Origin: Wurfbainia villosa
Lineage: Eukaryota; Streptophyta; Magnoliopsida; Zingiberales; Zingiberaceae
Length of the DNA: 64,000 nucleotides
Direction of reading: 5' to 3'
Assembly: GCA_025175895.1 (NCBI GenBank)
Contig: CM045993.1
Span: 60,268,621 to 60,332,620 of the forward strand
Shown: piece after piece, positions 46,467-57,773 of the stretch
How positions within the stretch are numbered: position 1 is the stretch's first letter
Layout of the letters: the number at the start of each line of letters is the position of its first letter
Notes under the pieces: model-generated
Seen by the model: only the letters and a program-made list of their open reading frames with translations
Told to the model about the DNA's origin: nothing
Database searches by the model: none
Program-made: the position numbers and the translations under genes

Positions 46467-48022
46467 ATGGGTTAGGGTGTGTCAACCCTAAGTGGATGGG
46501 TAGTTAACCTAACCATAGTAGAGTTGACACATTAGGGTGTGTCAATATGGTTTGAGAAGTTTAAAAATAATTTAAATTGGCACAATTATGTCATAGAGGT
46601 ATTGGTGTGCCATTTTGGGTTTTTGGCACACTAGGAAAATGAATGGCATTAAGGCAAAATGAACTTAATCCCTAGAAATGGCAAATTGATTTTAACACTT
46701 AGGTATTCTATACCTTAGTATACTTTACTTGCCATGATTTTTTTGTCTTGCCATGTCATGACATCATTCTCATTTTTTTAATTATAAAAATGTCATGATA
46801 ATTCATAGACTTATGTTTGTATGTCATGTATGCTTAATTTTCATTCACATGCCATGACATCATGATATTGGCATATGTTTTTATCTATATCATATCTATG
46901 GCATAATCATCATCATGCATAAATTAAAATGAAATTAAGGACTATGGCATAATTTGATGGGAATCAAATAATATTGCCATAGAAATATGCATGAGAATTT
47001 AAAAGAACAAAAACCCACATCTCACTAGATTAATTGCCTTTGAATGTGTTTTACACATCTAGATATTTGTGAGATGTTTAGGAAAATGAAAATAAAGGTT
47101 TTGAAAATATTTTGAAAATCCTTGGTGAAGCCTATCTTTTGATAGCTATCACCATTGAATGGGATGATACAAAGATGGCTCTTTATTGAAGCTTTTCTTG
47201 AATTTTGAACTTTGTATCAATCTTCTAATTTAATGGGTAAAATAAATTTTCAATATTTTTCACCCATAGTGTTTAGGATAAGTATTATACGTATGCATTT
47301 TCAAGATTTTTAAAATTATGTATATTTACTTATGGATTTTAAAATCGCAGAATGCGCTTATCACGATCATGTCAGAATGGCAATGATCGATGGTAAGTCC
47401 AATGACCGGTATCCGACGGAGTCGATCTACAGCCGATTTCGTAAACTTGATAGTTAGGCCCATGTTTAGCCATGTTTTGGTCCCCTAACCACTCCTAACC
47501 CTAGGATATGCTTGGGAGAGCATTAGAGAGGGTGGAAATCCATTGGATATGGATTAGGAGTTGGGTTGAGGGTGAGTGTCAATTTTAAGGTGGAAGAGAG
47601 TTCATTGTTGAACTTTGCCTTAATTTTGATTTGGTTAATGTTCCTATTGGCTTAGGGACTCTCCAAGGACATTTTTGGTGCAATGGTCAAGGGGGAGCAA
47701 GCCTCTAGGGGGAGGTATCCATCATGGGAAGATGGATGTGTATTTCCTCATGGGAGGAAAATTGGGTTGCCTCTCTTTAAGTGATATGGGATCACTAGAA
47801 AGATTGTAGGCATGTGTTCCTCCAAGGGAGAGATTGTAAGATCTCATTGGGATATGAGACATTCATACCCTTGGGGAGGACCTTTTTGATGTAATGTCAA
47901 AAAGGGGGAGAAGTTACCAATTAGGGTTCGTTGGAATTCTCATTGGGATATGAGAATTGCCAATATGGGAGAATTGGTAGACTTGAGATGGTAGTTTTGT
48001 CAATCATCAAAAAGGGGGAGAT
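46467..48022 (+). other. 3' spacer and polypurine tract of A
   Basis: No gene is supported. The purine tract AAAAAGGGGGAGAT (48009-48022) touches the 3' LTR. A second identical-type tract lies at 47905-47917, and other purine runs at 47690-47720. A scrambled motif cluster lies at 47345-47440, in the position where D and E have CAGTCGACTG motifs. Confidence 0.75.
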
Positions 48023-49647
48023 TGTTGGTGCAATCGGCCCAGGTTAGGTTGACTCAAGTTTGACTCGAGCAGTACCTTAATGATATTTTGATGATAGACA
48101 AAACTCATGACATGGGATTGTCATGGGAAAAGTCCAACATGGGGTTGGCATGGAAAATCCAAGCATGGAGCTTGGTGTGGAAGTCCAAGGGGAAGCCTTG
48201 GCATGGGAAAGTCCAAAGCATTGCGAAGCCGTGCGCTTGGTGCTTGACATGGGAAAGTCCAACATGGGGTTGGCATGGAAAGTCCAAGGGGGAAGCCTTG
48301 GCATGGGAAAGTCCAAAGCATTGCGAAGCCGTGCGTTTGGTTCTTGGCATGGGAAAGTCCAAAGCATTGCGAAGCCGTGCGCTTGGTGCTTGGCATGGGA
48401 AATCCAAAGCATTGCAAAGCCGTGCGCTTGGTGCTTGGTGAGAAATGCATTGCGAAGCCGTGCGCTTGGTGCATTTGGGAAGTCTTGAGGACTTGGTAAG
48501 TTCACTAGGCTCGGGGTCCTTGAGTCGGTGAAGGATGGCATTGCGGCCGCGGTGCTTGGTGCATCCGAGGGACCGCTGGACGGGAGCGAATGGAGGAGCC
48601 CAAAGGGAAGCATACTTCTAGGCATGAGACGTAAGGATGGCGCTATGGCCGTCGCTGGCGCATCCGAGGGACGAGGCCGAGGGAAGAGAGCTTCGGGGAA
48701 CTCCATGAGGGATAAGGTGGACTTGGCCAAGTGGCTAAGATCGTGGCGAGGCTCAAACATTGTTATGTTTGAGGTTTTCGCCGACATCACCGATCGGATA
48801 GGTGCCACGATCGCTTCTAGGTCGATGGGTTCACCGGTTCGATCAACCAAGTTCGCCGATCGATCGCCGAGGGAGGGCATTCGATCGTTGGGAGGATCCG
48901 ATCGCCGAGGGATGGCAATGATCGATGACACTGCACGGCAGAATGGAGTCAAGCTCGCCAAAGACTCGATCGATGGAGTTGATCACCGATCGATGGGTGC
49001 CATCAGTCGACTAATGTGTGATCCGTTGAAACTTAACCAACGTGGATCTGGCCATTGTGAGACAACGGCTACGGGACCAGTCGACTGATGGTCACGATCA
49101 GTCGACTGATGGGCGAAAAAATAGCTTGATGCAGGTTATAAAAGGAGCACGAGTTGGAGGATTTCGAAAAGTCTTTTGTGAAGCTATTGGAGGGGAATTG
49201 CTGCTGCATTCCAGACCTTCAAGAGCCATCTAAAGCAAGCAACAAGGAAAGGGTTCAAAGCAAGCGTTGTAAAGTGTTCTTTACGTGTATTTCGTATTTG
49301 TCTTTGTATTGCTTGTATTTCATTACTTAGTGTAATTGCTTGTGAGAGGTTTCTCCACCTCCGACGTGTAGTCGAAAAGGAGTGTTATAGTTAGTGTCGT
49401 GCGCATAACTAGAGCTCGAGGAGCTCACCCGTGGAGTAGGAACCATTCGGTTCCGAACCACGTATATCGTGTGTGTTTGCGTGTGCTTATTTGTTGTTAG
49501 TATTATTATTGTTTTTATTGTTTCCGCTGCGCTAACGACAATCGTAGACAAGCAACGCAACGAGAACGAACGAATTACGACATCCAACGAACGAGGGCTA
49601 TTCACCCCCCTCTAGCCTGCCAATTGATTCGATCCGACCTCCTAACA
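48023..49647 (+). repeat. 3' LTR of A
   Basis: It starts TGTTGGTGCAATCGG and ends CCTAACA. It is colinear with the 5' LTR; differences are clustered at 48540-48660 and 48780-48960, while flanks are nearly identical. Confidence 0.92.
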
Positions 49648-49909
49648 AAAATGAGACCCATATTAGCCTACACGGCGAAGTGTATGAGAAAATTTGGGCC
49701 ATGGTGCATAAATAGGTGAAAAATGGGGACACATGGCCTGGCCGTGTGTTTTCACACGGCCGTGGCACGCGAGGTTAAAAGGGGCGAGCCGTGTGTTTTC
49801 ACTCCATTTGCGCTGTGTGCTTCAAAAGTTCTTGCCCTAGTCATGTGATTTCATCTTCCCCACCATCTAGAAGCAATTTTAAGCTCTAAATAAGCCAAAA
49901 GAAGCAAAG

Positions 49910-50212
49910 ATGAAGAGGACCAAGACCGTAGCACCCCTATCCGGCACCTCAGAGCGACGAACAAGGAGAGCTGACGCCCCTCAAGCTCCGGAGAAGGGTA
50001 ACACCCTACCCACTCTACTTTTTCACAATAATGAACATAGAGATTGGTACAATATGCTCTCTACTCGTAAACTTACTGCTACTAGGTACTTAGATGAGGA
50101 TTTGATAGAATCTTTAGGGTTGTTGGGTGATATGCAAACCCTATTTGCAAAAATAGGGTGGGAAGAGATTATGGGAATAAAACACCTAACCTACCCTAGG
50201 ATAGTTTTGGAA
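49910..50212 (+). pseudogene. Athila-type downstream ORF, N-terminal fragment
   Basis: The ATG at 49910 opens a frame with a basic N-terminus (MKRTKTVAPLSGTSERRTRR) and then FHNNEHRDWYNMLSTRKL, ATRYLDEDLIESLGL and LFAKIGWEEIMGIKHLTYPRIVLE. This resembles the ORF that Athila-group elements carry between pol and the 3' LTR, often called the env-like or ORF-1 region; its function is not known. The fragment runs directly into LTR sequence at about 50213, so the C-terminal part and the start of the LTR were removed by one deletion. Confidence 0.7.
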
Positions 50213-50608
50213 TGCGGCGGCTCTACGGGAGAGTGTATGATGTCCCTTCCACAAAATCATAGGTAAACATCTAGACAATACCAATTGACAACATTGTTCT
50301 ATGATATGCATGTGAAACCGAAGTCCTAGAATCACCTTTGAAGACCTTGGCACACTCCTTTCCTTCTCCGTGTGACATCGTACAGAGTAGAGTCCACCGA
50401 CAGCCCTCACCAATCGTAACCTCTTAGAGATCACGTCCGAACAATTACAACCACTAAGTATATTGGTATTCGAATCTCAGTCCCTGTGGGATCGATAATC
50501 TTTATTACTTGACGACATCCGTGCACTTGCGGGCGTTGAGTGCGAGCGTGCGCTTTGAGTCCTCAACGATATCCATCATGAGATTTGAGGTCGCGTCCGT
50601 GCGTATCA
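50213..50608 (+). repeat. 3' LTR remnant of Athila-like element
   Basis: It matches the last 390 bases of the 5' LTR (from GGCTCTACGGGAGAGTGTATGA, 40201) and ends CGTGCGTATCA before the GCAGT duplication. Confidence 0.85.
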
Positions 50609-51096
50609 GCAGTCGACTACCATATCATGGCAATCGACAGATGTCGAGAAAACCCATCCGACACTTAGCCATTTGGCCAAGTTCACCTAAGAGCTACCCC
50701 ATCCTTGGTTACAATCGCTCACTCTCATCTTTCCTTGGAGTCCCTCACCTTGAAGTTCTCTTCGTTCGACCATGTTCCTTGGATGCACCAAGCGCATGGC
50801 TTGGAAATGCCATCCTTCGCGTCTTTCCCTGAAGTCTACTTCCTTTGGCTTCACTCCAATGCTCCTCATCCGATGGTCCCTCGGATGCACCAAGCGCACG
50901 GCTTCCGCAGTGCTATCCTTCACCGACTCAAGGACCGAGTCATGAGATGGTGACTTGCCAATGCTTTTGCCATGTATGAATTACTAAGTCCTACACGACT
51001 TCAACACACATATTAAACTCATAATCAACCTAACTTAAACACTTTGTCACACCCATCAAAACACATCATTCATGGGTTGATTGCCCTAACATTGTA

Positions 51097-51884
51097 CATT
51101 AGCTTTCCCAATGATCCATCAATAATATAAGATGAGTTTGAGTTCATCTAGATGCAAAAACTATGCACCTTGAACTTAACTCATATCCTAGCATCTCACA
51201 TGTATCTAGGGTGTATCAATACACATACATGTCAATGTAATGTGAGATGTGGGTTTTGTTCATCCTAAACTAGGGTTTCATGTATTTTTCTAAGGCAACA
51301 CTACTTGATTCCCTTATACATGGGACTTCAAGTCATGCCAATTGTCCTTAACTCAATTTTTATTAATGAATGAATGATTATGGCATTAATGATGATATAA
51401 ATAAGCATGTGCTCATAATCATGATGTCATGGCATAAAGTGGAATCTAAGCATACATGACATTTAACCTTAATCCTAAGCATGATCATGACATATTATAT
51501 AATTAAAAGTAGATATGACGTCATGACATGTTATATGGAAAATCAAACATGGAAAATAAAATATAAGGTATATAATACCTAAATTTTAGCATTAATTGCC
51601 ATTTGTTATTATTAAACCCATTTTTCCATATTATCATTTATTTCCCAAGTGTACCAAAAATCCAAAATGGCACACTATGACTTCTAAACCTAAGTTATGT
51701 CAATTTGATTGATTTATCAAACTTTTTAAATAATATTGGCACATTCTAAACTCCTTTTAGGATTTAAATTAATCCTTATTTCCAAAGTACCCCATTACCT
51801 TGGAAATGACCTAAAATGCCACCTTTACCATGGTTAGGTTAACTACCTATCCATTCAAGGTTGGCACACCTAAACCCATATTGC
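51097..51884 (-). other. 3' spacer of E, right part
   Basis: No gene is visible. It continues the spacer interrupted at 33749 and is homologous to 13976-14760 of element D. Confidence 0.75.
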
Positions 51885-53581
51885 GTGAATCGAACATGCT
51901 TCTAGGAACCCAATACCTATTGGAGCTCCTTGGATTAACTAGGTATTCCTTAGGGATGACCTCCCTAGATACCCTCCTAATGACCCTCCTAGGTTTTGAA
52001 GCCTTGGTCATTTGGGTCTTGCCTAGGTCAACTCTAGAGGTAACTCCCCCTTTGACCTTCTTAATGGCTTCCCTAGGTTTCCTTGAAATCTTAGCCGCTA
52101 AGCACCTACCTTGGTCAATCTTAGGGATGACTTCCCTATTGACCTTGGTTTTTCTAGACCTAGTTGTATTCCATAATCGAAAGGAACACTATGGTAGGTC
52201 TCCTTGGGCTTAGGTTTGTGACCCAAACCTTTCTTGGCCTTGGTTGACTCTTGTCTCCTAGGACCTTGACTTTGACAATTTGACCCCTTAATTTGATTTT
52301 GTATATCCCTAAGGGTCTTTTCCATTTTCTCAAGCCTTGACCTCAAGACTTATTTTCCTTTTCTAATATCTCAATTTTTGATTTTTCATTAACCCTTGAG
52401 ATATTCTTATTTCTAGGCATATGTCTAATCCATTTAGGGTTGATGTCTAGGTGATCCTCTATCTTTCTAATGGTCTCCCTAGGAAGGATAGGTCTTGAAT
52501 TGTTTGATCTAGGTTTGTCCTTAGGTAAAATTGTTTTAGAGACATTAGTCCCAAATTTCTCCTTATTCCTAAGGTTGACACTCTTAGCACCTAGACAATA
52601 GTATTTATTATTCCTAGCATGCTTTTCATGAGTAATAGCAAGATTACTAAAATTATTTCTAGCATGCTTTTGCCTATAACTTAAAGAATGAGCATTATTA
52701 AATTTTACCTTAGGGTTTGTCTTAGAGGCTCCCCTTACTTGTGATGCTCCTTCTTTGACCTTCTTGCTCCCCCTAGGGCATTAACTCCTATAATGCCCTC
52801 TTTGGTGACACTTGAAACACACCACGTGCTCCTTGCTCTTTCTCATTAGGACACTGACATCCTTGACTTTTTCGTTGACTTTTGGTGTCGAAGGACTTTT
52901 CTTGACTCTTTTAGGACATTTACTCTTGTAATGTCCTACTTCCCTACACTCAAAGCATATAATGTGATTTTTAATATTAACTGAAATGCTTGAGTTACCT
53001 AGGTCAATGATGGGAACCGGAATTGATTCTTCATCTCCTCAACCAGAGGTAAATGGCTCTTCTTCTTGCTCCGGCATGGAAGATGATCTCTCCTCCCCCT
53101 CAATCCTAGAGGTGGAGGGTTCCTCTACTTCTTCTACCTTCTCTTCCTCCTCGGATGTCGAACATTCCTCAACCTCCGAATCCTCACTTTCTTATGAGGA
53201 TGAGCTCTCTTCCTCCTCTTCCTTGTCTTCTTGGATTGAGTGAGGCTCTTCATGGAATTTTGCCAATTTGTTCCATATCTCCTTGGCATCTTTGCAATCT
53301 CCTATCTTGATCAAAATATCATTAGGAATTACATTAAGCAATATACCCATTACCTTATTATTGATGTTGTAATATCGGAGTTGGTCTTGGCTCCAATTCT
53401 TCTTCTTGATTTTTCTTCCTTCTTCATCTTTTGGAGTGTCGAAACCTACTAAGACACTAATCCAATTGCCAAAGTCACACATTAGAAAATGCATCATCCT
53501 ACCTTTCCAATATGCAAAGTCTTCACGGTCGAAGGAAGGTGGAATGTTGATGTCATCACCCAATCTCTCATTGAGCTCCAT
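51885..53581 (-). pseudogene. Gag of element E with two knuckles
   Basis: The ATG at 53581 gives MELNERLGDDINIPPSFDREDF and YWKGRMMHFLMCDFGNW, a copia-type capsid start that differs from A and B. NWSQDQLRYY, LLNVIPNDILIKIGD and DAKEIWNKLAKFHEE follow. After an acidic linker with stops near 53192 and 53040 come CFECREVGHYKSKC (about 52920-52960) and CFKCHQRGHYRS with a stop where Ser-Gln is expected (about 52785-52820). The basic and coiled-coil part is frameshifted. It ends at a SNRYWVPRSMFDS tail near 51885. An ORF on the opposite strand (51830-52213) is only its shadow. Confidence 0.82.
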
Positions 53582-53632
53582 TTTGCCCTCTAGCGCTTTT
53601 GCTCCCGGGTGTTAGTCCATAGAAGAGCTCCA

Positions 53633-53644
53633 AGCTTTGATACC
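53633..53644 (-). other. Primer binding site of E
   Basis: The rc reads TGGTATCAAAGC, one mismatch to the tRNA-iMet site, three bases inside the LTR edge at 53648. Confidence 0.85.
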
Positions 53645-53647
53645 AAT

Positions 53648-55164
53648 TGTTAGAACCTCGGTGCCCGCTAGAGGGGGGGTGAATAGCGATTCGTCGATGA
53701 TGGAATTTGTTCGTGTTCGTCTCTACAACACTTGTTAACTCAGCAGAATATATAATAACAAAAGTAAATACAACACAAGCACAAGAGACAACACGATATA
53801 ACATGGTTCAGAACTGAATGGTTCCTACTCCACGGATTGGGCTCGTAAGAGCCCTAGCAATGCAATCACACACCACTAATCCAATAAACTCCTTCTCGAC
53901 AACAAGTCGGAGGCAGAGAAACCTCGTACAAGTATTCTTACAATAATAAGAATGAAATACAAGCAATTACAAATGAAATACAATAAAAGAAGTAAAGAAC
54001 ACTTTACAAAAACTCTTTTGGATGCTTGCTTGTTTGGTTGCTTGAGTTGCACTTGGAGACCCCGATTTGCAGCAACAAATCGCCCCAAAACTCCTCAAAA
54101 ACTGATGGTGAAAACCTCCTCCACAAGCTCCCTTTAAAGCTTCTCCTTGGGTTGGATTCTGCTAAGCAGTCGATTGATCAGGACCATCAGTCAACTGCCC
54201 CTGTAGTTGTTGTCTCACAATGGCAAGAGCCACGTTGGATAAGTTCCAATGGATAGATCATCAGTCGACTGATCATGCCCATCAGTCGACTGATTGAGTC
54301 ATCACTTGACTGTTAAACCCTAACAGTCGACTCGGGAACCTTCTGTCCCCGAATTCTCGACCAGCAGTCGACTGATCTGCAGATCCATCGACTGCTAAGG
54401 ACATCAGTCGACTGCCCAATGCTGGCAGTCGACTACTATGCCAATTCCAGCAATCGAACTCTAGTCAACTCTTATCAGCCGACTGACCATAGTCCTAGTT
54501 GACTGATACACCTCAAACATGAGGTTTTAACTCCAAGTATGGTGCCCCCATACTTGCTAGACCACTCTTAACCTAGACCTAAGCCTTCTAGCCACCTCCA
54601 TTAGCCTCACGTCTATCGGATCCCTCTAAGTTATCCATGAATTGTTCATCCATATGCTAGCCTTCAAGTGCTTCCATCAACTATTGTCATGCTAATGTGG
54701 TCTACACAGCCAAGGCACATTGGACTTATGCTGCCAAGACTCCACCCTTGGACTTTAAGACGCCAATATTCCCCTTGGACTTCTCAATTGCCAAGACTCA
54801 AGCTTGGACTTTCCCTTGCCAACCCATGTTGGACTTTCCATGCCAAGACCCATGCTTGGACTTTCCCTTGCCAAGACCCATACTTGGACTTTCCTTGCCA
54901 ACCCATGTTGGACTTTCCATGCCAAGACCCATGCTTGGACTTTCCCTTGCCAAGACTCATGCTTGGACTTCTCATGCCATGTACTCAAGACTTGGACTTC
55001 TCCCATGGCAATGGTCAAACCATCTTCAAACATCAAGTATGACCTGGGTTGATTATACCAACAATCTCCCCAACACATTGTCAGACATCAATGTCAAACA
55101 TCAAAACACTACTCGAGTCAAACTCGAGTCTGGTCAATCGTGACTTGGGCTAATTGCACCAACA
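53648..55164 (-). repeat. 5' LTR of E
   Basis: It begins TGTTAGAACC with the U5 motif at about 53668 and ends GCACCAACA, 1517 bp. The palindrome array is at 54160-54505, 28-bp repeats at 54785-54990, and an internal LTR-start/purine-tract copy at 55048-55072. Confidence 0.9.
54160..54505. repeat. CAGTCGACTG array in E 5' LTR
   Basis: It is the homologue of 31655-32010, with some units changed independently (for example CAGTCGATTG, CAGTCAACTG). Confidence 0.85.
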
Positions 55165-55200
55165 TTAGACTCATTGAAAGGGTTGGATTTAAGTTAGACT

Positions 55201-57411
55201 TGTTAGTAATATATGAGAGGTGTCCTAAGGCAATCTCCTTATGGTTGAACCATTTATATGATAAATGAAGATTCACTATTTGAGTATACATGTTTCCATG
55301 TATTTGATTAGATCTTAAACTCATTTATTGAATGTCCATGATACAATTCACAGCATGAGAGAATTTGTGATTGGATCACAACTAGTGAGTATATCTACAT
55401 ATGTAATTGTGATGTATTAGAATTATCCCTAGTCGATAAATTGATGGATTTGGACACCATCAATTCTGTCGAGACTAGCACGAGGTATACTCCTTAGTGT
55501 ATCCAAGCAGTTGATTCTCACTGGCTGGAGATATTGTGATGTCCAGGGTTAATCGTGGATGCTAGTTATGGTAACTAGTTCATTGGAGTGACCAGCTGTA
55601 AGACTTCATATAGTTCTCTGCATATATGGATATGTCAATGAAGTTCTTACTGCAGCTTAAGTGTGATGTTCCTTTGACTTACGGTATTCAAGTCATCTTG
55701 GTCATGAAGACTTATGCTTTGACATCTTAAGCAAGCATCTCTGAGGAGATGTGGACCCGAGATGATTGGATGTAAGTCGAAATGACCGAAGGTGTTTGAA
55801 TAACCTATAAAGGATTCACCACTTCTTGCAAGGAGATGTATACCCATGGCCTCTCGTCGGATTGTTACTAAAAGTCTTTGGCCAAAGCATTACATGTTTA
55901 GAGTAAGGTACTCTTGATTACATGTGAAGTAACTAGAATCTGTAAAACGAGGAAATGATACTTGGGCTAGGTGTGACGTAGTCAGCCTAGTGGGGACTGA
56001 CACTATAGACCATGTCCTGAACCAAGTGGGTATAAGATGAGTGAAGGGAACGGGGCACGATTCATTGTAGATGCTGAAGGGTTTCAGAAATGGTTCTGGG
56101 ATCAACCGTTGATTTTTCGATTAATTGGGAATCGTGATGTACTACTAGGTGCCACTCATGATTGTTCTATAATTAATGGTTAATTATAGATGGCCAACAT
56201 AAACTGAGAACCTATTTGGTCACATGCACAATGAGCGTAATCTGAAGGATTTAAAATGAGCTTGAGAATGAGATTCTCAGACTGAGAGAAACTAGGTTTG
56301 GTTGGACCAAACAAGGAGTGAGCATGAAATTATTTCAGTCACAATGGAAGCATGGATGGGCCGAGTCTTATGAAGACATGATGGATGAACCAAATTAGTT
56401 TGGTTCTAATCAAATGGTGGAGAATAAACCAAAGGGGTTTGGTTTGTTTTAAATGAATGAACCAAAGTTGGTTCGGTTCATTTTAACTTAAAATAGACCA
56501 ACTCGGTTCGGTTTATTTTAACTTAAGTTATTGGAGTGGGTTAACGGGTTTTGGTTATGAACCAATAACCGTTAGGAAAATATGTTCTCTATAAAAACAT
56601 GGCTTAAGGGTTTTTCTTGGATAACTTGGTGTGTTGAAAAAACTAGCCACCCTCTCCCTCTCTTCTCCTTGCCGCCGCCCAAGCTCTCGACGCCACCCAA
56701 CTTTTGTGCCACCGTCCTAGCTGCTGTCGGTGTCAAAGCTACTGCCGGCCATCCTTCGGTGACCCTCCAGCGACCCTCTGGCGACTCACCTTGGTTCCGG
56801 TGACCAAGGGTTGGCCGGCGCAACATCCTCCACCAAGCTGTCCAGTTTTCTGAATAGCTTGTTTCCTTACGTGTTGGAGCATCGTTTGGACGACGTTTTG
56901 AGCTCCGACAGTGGCTACTTTACTAGGGATTCGATCTCCATTAATCCTCATAGGTGGAGGATGAAGGATTCGTCAAACGGTTGATGAATACCTGTCCGGA
57001 GAAGCGAGTTTTTGGGACTCGATTTCTAATCCAAATTTTGATTCGGATTGTGATCTTTTCTCAATCACATCGTCTTCGACACGAGGCTAGTGACTCCTAC
57101 GAAGACGAGGCTCGTGGCTTTGTGAAGTCATCCCGATGATACTCGGCATGGATATGGATAGAGGCGATTCTAGCGAGAGTCACTCCGGTTGATGCCTTTC
57201 CCGCTACATGTGATACGTCAGGTATATATAGAGTAATTTCCTTTTATTGCAAAATTTGAAACTACGATTATGTCTACACATGTTGTACTATGCATACGTG
57301 TGGTGTGTGTGATGTAATAAATTAGATTTATTACTTTTTAATTCTTCCGCTGTGCACATGTTTACGAAACATGTACGAACACACACTCGCCGCGGTATTG
57401 AAAACCCAATA
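55201..57411 (+). repeat. Solo Angela-like LTR
   Basis: It starts TGTTAGTAATATATGAGAGG and ends AACCCAATA (CA decayed), 2211 bp. AGACT occurs at 55196-55200 and 57412-57416. It has the same family as 1-1392 and 17292-18407 in opposite orientation. The TATA box is at 56590-56597. No primer site or internal sequence is present. ORFs 56572-57139 are within the LTR leader and have no domain. Confidence 0.78.
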
Positions 57412-57670
57412 AGACTCAAATATGATTGGCTGAATTTGAGTTAGACTCAAATTGGTTTAATTTGAGTTGGACTCAAATTAATTTGAAGAAGATGAATGAT
57501 ATGGAAATATCATGAATTCATCATGCATGATTAATGTGCATTAATCATGAATGGAAGAGGGAAAACTAAGGGTTGAAGAAACCTCTTATCATGCTTGATT
57601 AATGTGGATTAATCATGCATTGAAGATGGAATACAAAAGGATACAAAACCTTTCGTATTCATAGGATGAA

Positions 57671-57678
57671 TATAAAAA
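57671..57678 (+). promoter_or_regulatory. TATA box of host LTR H
   Basis: TATAAAAA is followed by a GGGGG run. The equivalent box is in the related solo LTR 37735-38488. Confidence 0.6.
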
Positions 57679-57773
57679 GGGGGATTTGGATCATGATGCT
57701 TGGTAGAGATTGCCTTTTGTTTTTCTTCGTCATCTTCTTGGCCGAAACTCCTTCTTGGCCTAGACCCCTTGTG

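Larger units (their letters stand above)
43195..49647 (+). mobile_element. Gag-only copia element A (alpha family)
   Basis: This is a complete plus-strand element of 6453 bp with perfect duplications AAAAT (43190-43194 and 49648-49652). The LTRs are 43195-44841 (1647 bp) and 48023-49647 (1625 bp), with primer site 44844-44855 and purine tract 48009-48022. The only coding region is gag (44899-46466). It is the best-preserved gag-only element here and, being innermost in the stack, the youngest of that series. Confidence 0.93.
39217..50608 (+). mobile_element. Ty3/gypsy Athila-like element, internally deleted
   Basis: Perfect duplications GCAGT lie at 39212-39216 and 50609-50613. It has a full 5' LTR, a tRNA-Asp-type primer site, decayed gag, protease, a spacer split by element A (43195-49647), an N-terminal piece of an Athila downstream ORF and only the last 400 bases of the 3' LTR. 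RT, RNase H and integrase are absent on both sides of A, so they were lost before or independently of the A insertion. Confidence 0.88.
33755..51091 (-). mobile_element. Gag-only copia element B (beta family), host of Athila-like element
   Basis: Perfect target duplications TTGTA lie at 33750-33754 and 51092-51096. The left LTR is 33755-34867. The right LTR (38498-51091) is split by the Athila-like element 39217-50608. The internal part 34868-38497 has a gag pseudogene and a 754-bp solo LTR inserted in the primer site. No pol domain is present. Confidence 0.88.
38498..51091 (-). repeat. 5' LTR of B, split by Athila-like element
   Basis: The first part is 38498-39216, starting TGTTGGAGGATCGG with the U5 motif at about 38519; the second is 50609-51091, ending TTGCCCTAACA. 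One GCAGT is duplicated. Joined parts match 33755-34867 throughout. A palindrome array is at 38930-39210. Confidence 0.88.
31141..55164 (-). mobile_element. Gag-only copia element E (alpha family), host of B
   Basis: Perfect target duplications TTAGA lie at 31136-31140 and 55165-55169. The LTRs are 31141-32704 and 53648-55164. The internal sequence is split by element B (33755-51091) into 32705-33749 and 51097-53647. With B removed, E is about 6.7 kb and holds only a gag pseudogene; no protease, integrase or RT is found. Confidence 0.88.
21514..57773 (+). repeat. Host LTR H, split into four pieces by nested elements
   Basis: The start TGTGCTAGTATTAGCCCTAA resembles the minus-strand start of the solo LTR at 37735-38488. 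The sequence continues smoothly when F, E and the solo LTR are removed together with one copy of each duplication: pieces 21514-22347, 30922-31135, 55165-55195 and 57412-57773. A TATA box is at 57671-57678. The right part is cut by element G. It may be a solo LTR or a 5' LTR whose element lies outside the window. Everything between the pieces belongs to the nested elements listed separately. Confidence 0.7.

Noticed and set aside
48077..48961. 294-residue minus-strand ORF in the 3' LTR of A
   Set aside because: It is made of the translated LTR tandem repeats; the equivalent ORF in the 5' LTR (43277-43789) is broken and all frames of the repeat are open.
51830..52213. 127-residue plus-strand ORF
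   Set aside because: It is the antisense shadow of E gag's conserved basic region; the same shadow appears opposite the gag of A and D.
56572..57139. Short ORFs after the TATA box of the solo Angela-like LTR
   Set aside because: They lie in the LTR leader, have no recognised domain, and the other LTR copies do not keep the frames within the window.
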